From: Phycisphaerales bacterium
Lineage (GTDB): Bacteria; Planctomycetota; Phycisphaerae; Sedimentisphaerales; Anaerobacaceae
DNA length: 36,377 nt
Reading direction: 5' to 3'
Assembly: GCA_020352515.1 (NCBI GenBank)
Contig: CP070678.1
Coordinates: 1,356,735-1,393,111 of the forward strand
In this document: positions 34,801 to 36,377 of the stretch, piece by piece
Layout of the letters: each line of letters starts with the position of its first letter
Position numbering within the stretch: position 1 is the first letter of the stretch
The notes under the pieces: generated by a model
What the model was told of the DNA's origin: nothing
Databases searched by the model: none
The model's input: only the letters and a program-made list of their open reading frames with translations
Made by a program: the position numbers and the translations under genes

Positions 34801-34834
34801 AGCCGCGGCCTGAAAGCTCTTGCCCGCGGCTTTT
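34801..34834 (+). terminator. Intrinsic terminator of the dikinase-like gene
   Basis: AGCCGCGG (34801-34808) pairs with CCGCGGCT (34824-34831), and TTTT (34831-34834) begins at the last stem base. It lies 24 bases past the stop codon, in the gap between convergent genes. Confidence 0.65.
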
Positions 34835-34982
34835 GCCCTGACAATCATACCGTGGAAGTGCCTTCGGCAGACCACTGCAGAGCGTTTCGAAGACACGAAA
34901 TTGCCAAAGCTATAGACTTTGAAAGCTAATCCGGCGACGTATAGCCGGGCAGCACCGGCAGCTTCGAGGGCCAATCATCAAA

Positions 34983-36377
34983 TCAGTCACAACCATCGCG
35001 CCAGCGATCTGCCAAGATGGCAAAGTCGAACAGATCCACAGAACCGTCAGTGCCGTTACAGCCGCAATAGATGTCACCAAAGTCGTCGGGCCTTCCAGCA
35101 GTGATCACCTGTTCGAGCCAATAGTCACCCATAATGATTAAATCATAGAAGTCCACAAGACAGTCATTATTGATGTCCGGATTACTGCTTGTGGTTACGG
35201 TCACCGTCTCACTCCGGCCGGACTCGTCCCCATTATCGGAGGGGCTGACCGCATAAGTGTATGTCGTGCATGGAATTAGGCCGGTATCCGTACAGGATGA
35301 ATCTTCGCTCCAGCCCACATAATAACCGTCACGATAGAGCCGGTAGCCTGACATTTCCGGGTCGCCTGGAGTCCAGGCCAGCGAGATCGTGTTGTGGGTC
35401 TTGCCCGTGCAGAGTAATCCTGTCGGAACAGCCGATAGATCGGGAACCGGCGAAACCTCGACGGTAGCGCCGATGTTGGTGTTATCGAATGTGAACATTT
35501 CTCCTTCAAGTCTGCTCGCCTCGGCTTTTATTCTGTACGTACAGCCGTCAGGGAGCAGGATTACTTCATTTATGTCGCTCGTATCCCACATGAAGGTTAG
35601 CGTTACCTTTGCCCCGGCAGCCAAATCATTGACTGCCTCTGGTCCCAGGATGTCAGCGGTGTTAACGTCGTCAACGTACACATAGACGTTGACATCGGTG
35701 GTTGCACTGACATTTCCGAGATTCTCGAGTTCAACATTGATGGCGACCTCGCCCCCGGCGCACAGTTTTGCAGCGGACGGCCAAACGTCCGTTACGGCTA
35801 TGTCATTCGCACAGGCGGATTGGAAGTGGTTTGCAAGGTTTTCTTCTTCCACGACGGTCTGGAGAGCACAGCTTTGCAGGTAGTGTGCTGCAATTACGGC
35901 GTGCCCAAATCTGAAGAGGTTGTCGAGATTCTTATATAATTCTCTCAAGGCCGCCACGTTCGGGTCGGATGGGTCAGTAGCGGCCAATATCACATTCTCA
36001 ATATCGTATCTACTCGGTCTGTTGGGCTCATTGACATCGGCAGGTTCATTGTAATCGAAGACATGAAGGATGCCTGTTTGGTTCGGATCAAGTCCGTTAT
36101 CATAGATTTCCTGCCGGAACTCATCCAGTTTGGCATCTGTGATCGTGCCTATTTCCGCATATACATCCGGCTCTTCGGTCAGGGCAGCGGTGAGGAACTG
36201 GACCTCTCGCAGTCTTCTCACGGCCATAGCGTTGTACTTCTGGGCGGCGGCCAACTGCAGCCCCATGTAGTGTTCATTGGGATCATTGCAGTCAGGTGTG
36301 GCATCATTATAATCGGCTGTAATAGTGCAGTCATAGCGCATATAGGATTCAGCGTACGCCTGCTCCAAGCAGGCAAA
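34983..36377 (-). CDS. CARDB-FN3-dockerin protein, C-terminal part (cut by right edge)
   Basis: The frame is open to the right edge, so the N-terminus is missing; the visible part is about 464 residues. A helical region of unknown family (first 185 residues; AAAQKYNAMAVRRLREVQFL, FRFGHAVIAAHYLQSCA) is followed by a CARDB-like domain (about 189-305, INVELENLGNVSATTDVNVY), an FN3 module (about 312-395, ISLAWTPGDPEMSGYRLYRD) and a two-repeat dockerin (DINNDCLVDFYDLIIMGDYW and GTDGSVDLFDFAILADRW). It is surely extracellular. The N-terminal helical part may be the end of a catalytic domain but I cannot name it. Convergent with the dikinase-like gene across a 206-base gap that holds the latter's terminator. 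Confidence 0.85.
   Translation of the reverse strand, partial: FACLEQAYAESYMRYDCTITADYNDATPDCNDPNEHYMGLQLAAAQKYNAMAVRRLREVQFLTAALTEEPDVYAEIGTITDAKLDEFRQEIYDNGLDPNQTGILHVFDYNEPADVNEPNRPSRYDIENVILAATDPSDPNVAALRELYKNLDNLFRFGHAVIAAHYLQSCALQTVVEEENLANHFQSACANDIAVTDVWPSAAKLCAGGEVAINVELENLGNVSATTDVNVYVYVDDVNTADILGPEAVNDLAAGAKVTLTFMWDTSDINEVILLPDGCTYRIKAEASRLEGEMFTFDNTNIGATVEVSPVPDLSAVPTGLLCTGKTHNTISLAWTPGDPEMSGYRLYRDGYYVGWSEDSSCTDTGLIPCTTYTYAVSPSDNGDESGRSETVTVTTSSNPDINNDCLVDFYDLIIMGDYWLEQVITAGRPDDFGDIYCGCNGTDGSVDLFDFAILADRWRDGCD

Noticed and set aside
1..36377. CRISPR arrays, insertion sequences, phage genes
   Set aside because: No regularly spaced direct repeats of 25-40 bases, no transposase, integrase or phage structural protein frames were seen on either strand.

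Overview
The window looks like a piece of an anaerobic, polysaccharide-degrading planctomycete, most likely of class Phycisphaerae (Sedimentisphaerales-like). The reasons are three secreted proteins with the planctomycete type of dockerin/EF-hand motif (for example GDINGDCSVDLLDFAILAMHWL), an S1-type sulfatase, a Tat-exported Gfo/Idh/MocA oxidoreductase, a hexokinase of the eukaryotic-type family, and a Phycisphaerae-like small protein/nucleotidyltransferase pair. The placement is inferred from protein character; no rRNA or other phylogenetic marker is present.

Left block (1-13218): a carbohydrate-degradation locus, mostly on the minus strand. It holds a sulfatase (cut by the left edge), a GH36-like hydrolase, a Tat-type Gfo/Idh/MocA oxidoreductase, a DUF2341-LamG-SGNH (sialate-O-acetylesterase-like) esterase, and a second GH36-like hydrolase that is a paralogue of the first with an extra beta-rich insert. 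A UroD/MtaA-family methyltransferase-like gene is divergent from the last. Together they suggest removal of sulfate, acyl and possibly methyl groups from a galactan-like polymer plus cleavage of its glycosidic bonds. A 964-base gene-free stretch (478-1441) holds what looks like the 3' half of a tRNA-Asp gene, a possible integration scar.

Middle block (13219-25054): a secreted beta-helix protein with an internal dockerin motif and an apparent ATC start codon; then a plus-strand operon of lipoprotein, galE, eukaryotic-type hexokinase and PIG-L deacetylase. On the minus strand follow a beta-propeller protein, an endonuclease/exonuclease/phosphatase-beta-helix fusion, larE, a nucleotidyltransferase with an overlapping 92-residue partner, and tRNA-Thr(CGU) with a clear sigma70-like promoter.

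Right block (25055-36377): very large secreted proteins. A 1691-residue multidomain protein carries an apparent C25 (gingipain-like) His/Cys dyad, FN3 repeats and a PA14 domain. After an 852-base non-coding stretch with two long perfect inverted repeats comes a 1057-residue exported protein whose phosphohistidine and ATP-grasp domains are in the order of glucan water dikinases, ending in a dockerin. A convergent CARDB-FN3-dockerin protein runs off the right edge.

No transposase, integrase, CRISPR array, rRNA or regulator gene was seen. All functions are read from motifs and family resemblance by eye; no database search or structure prediction was run.
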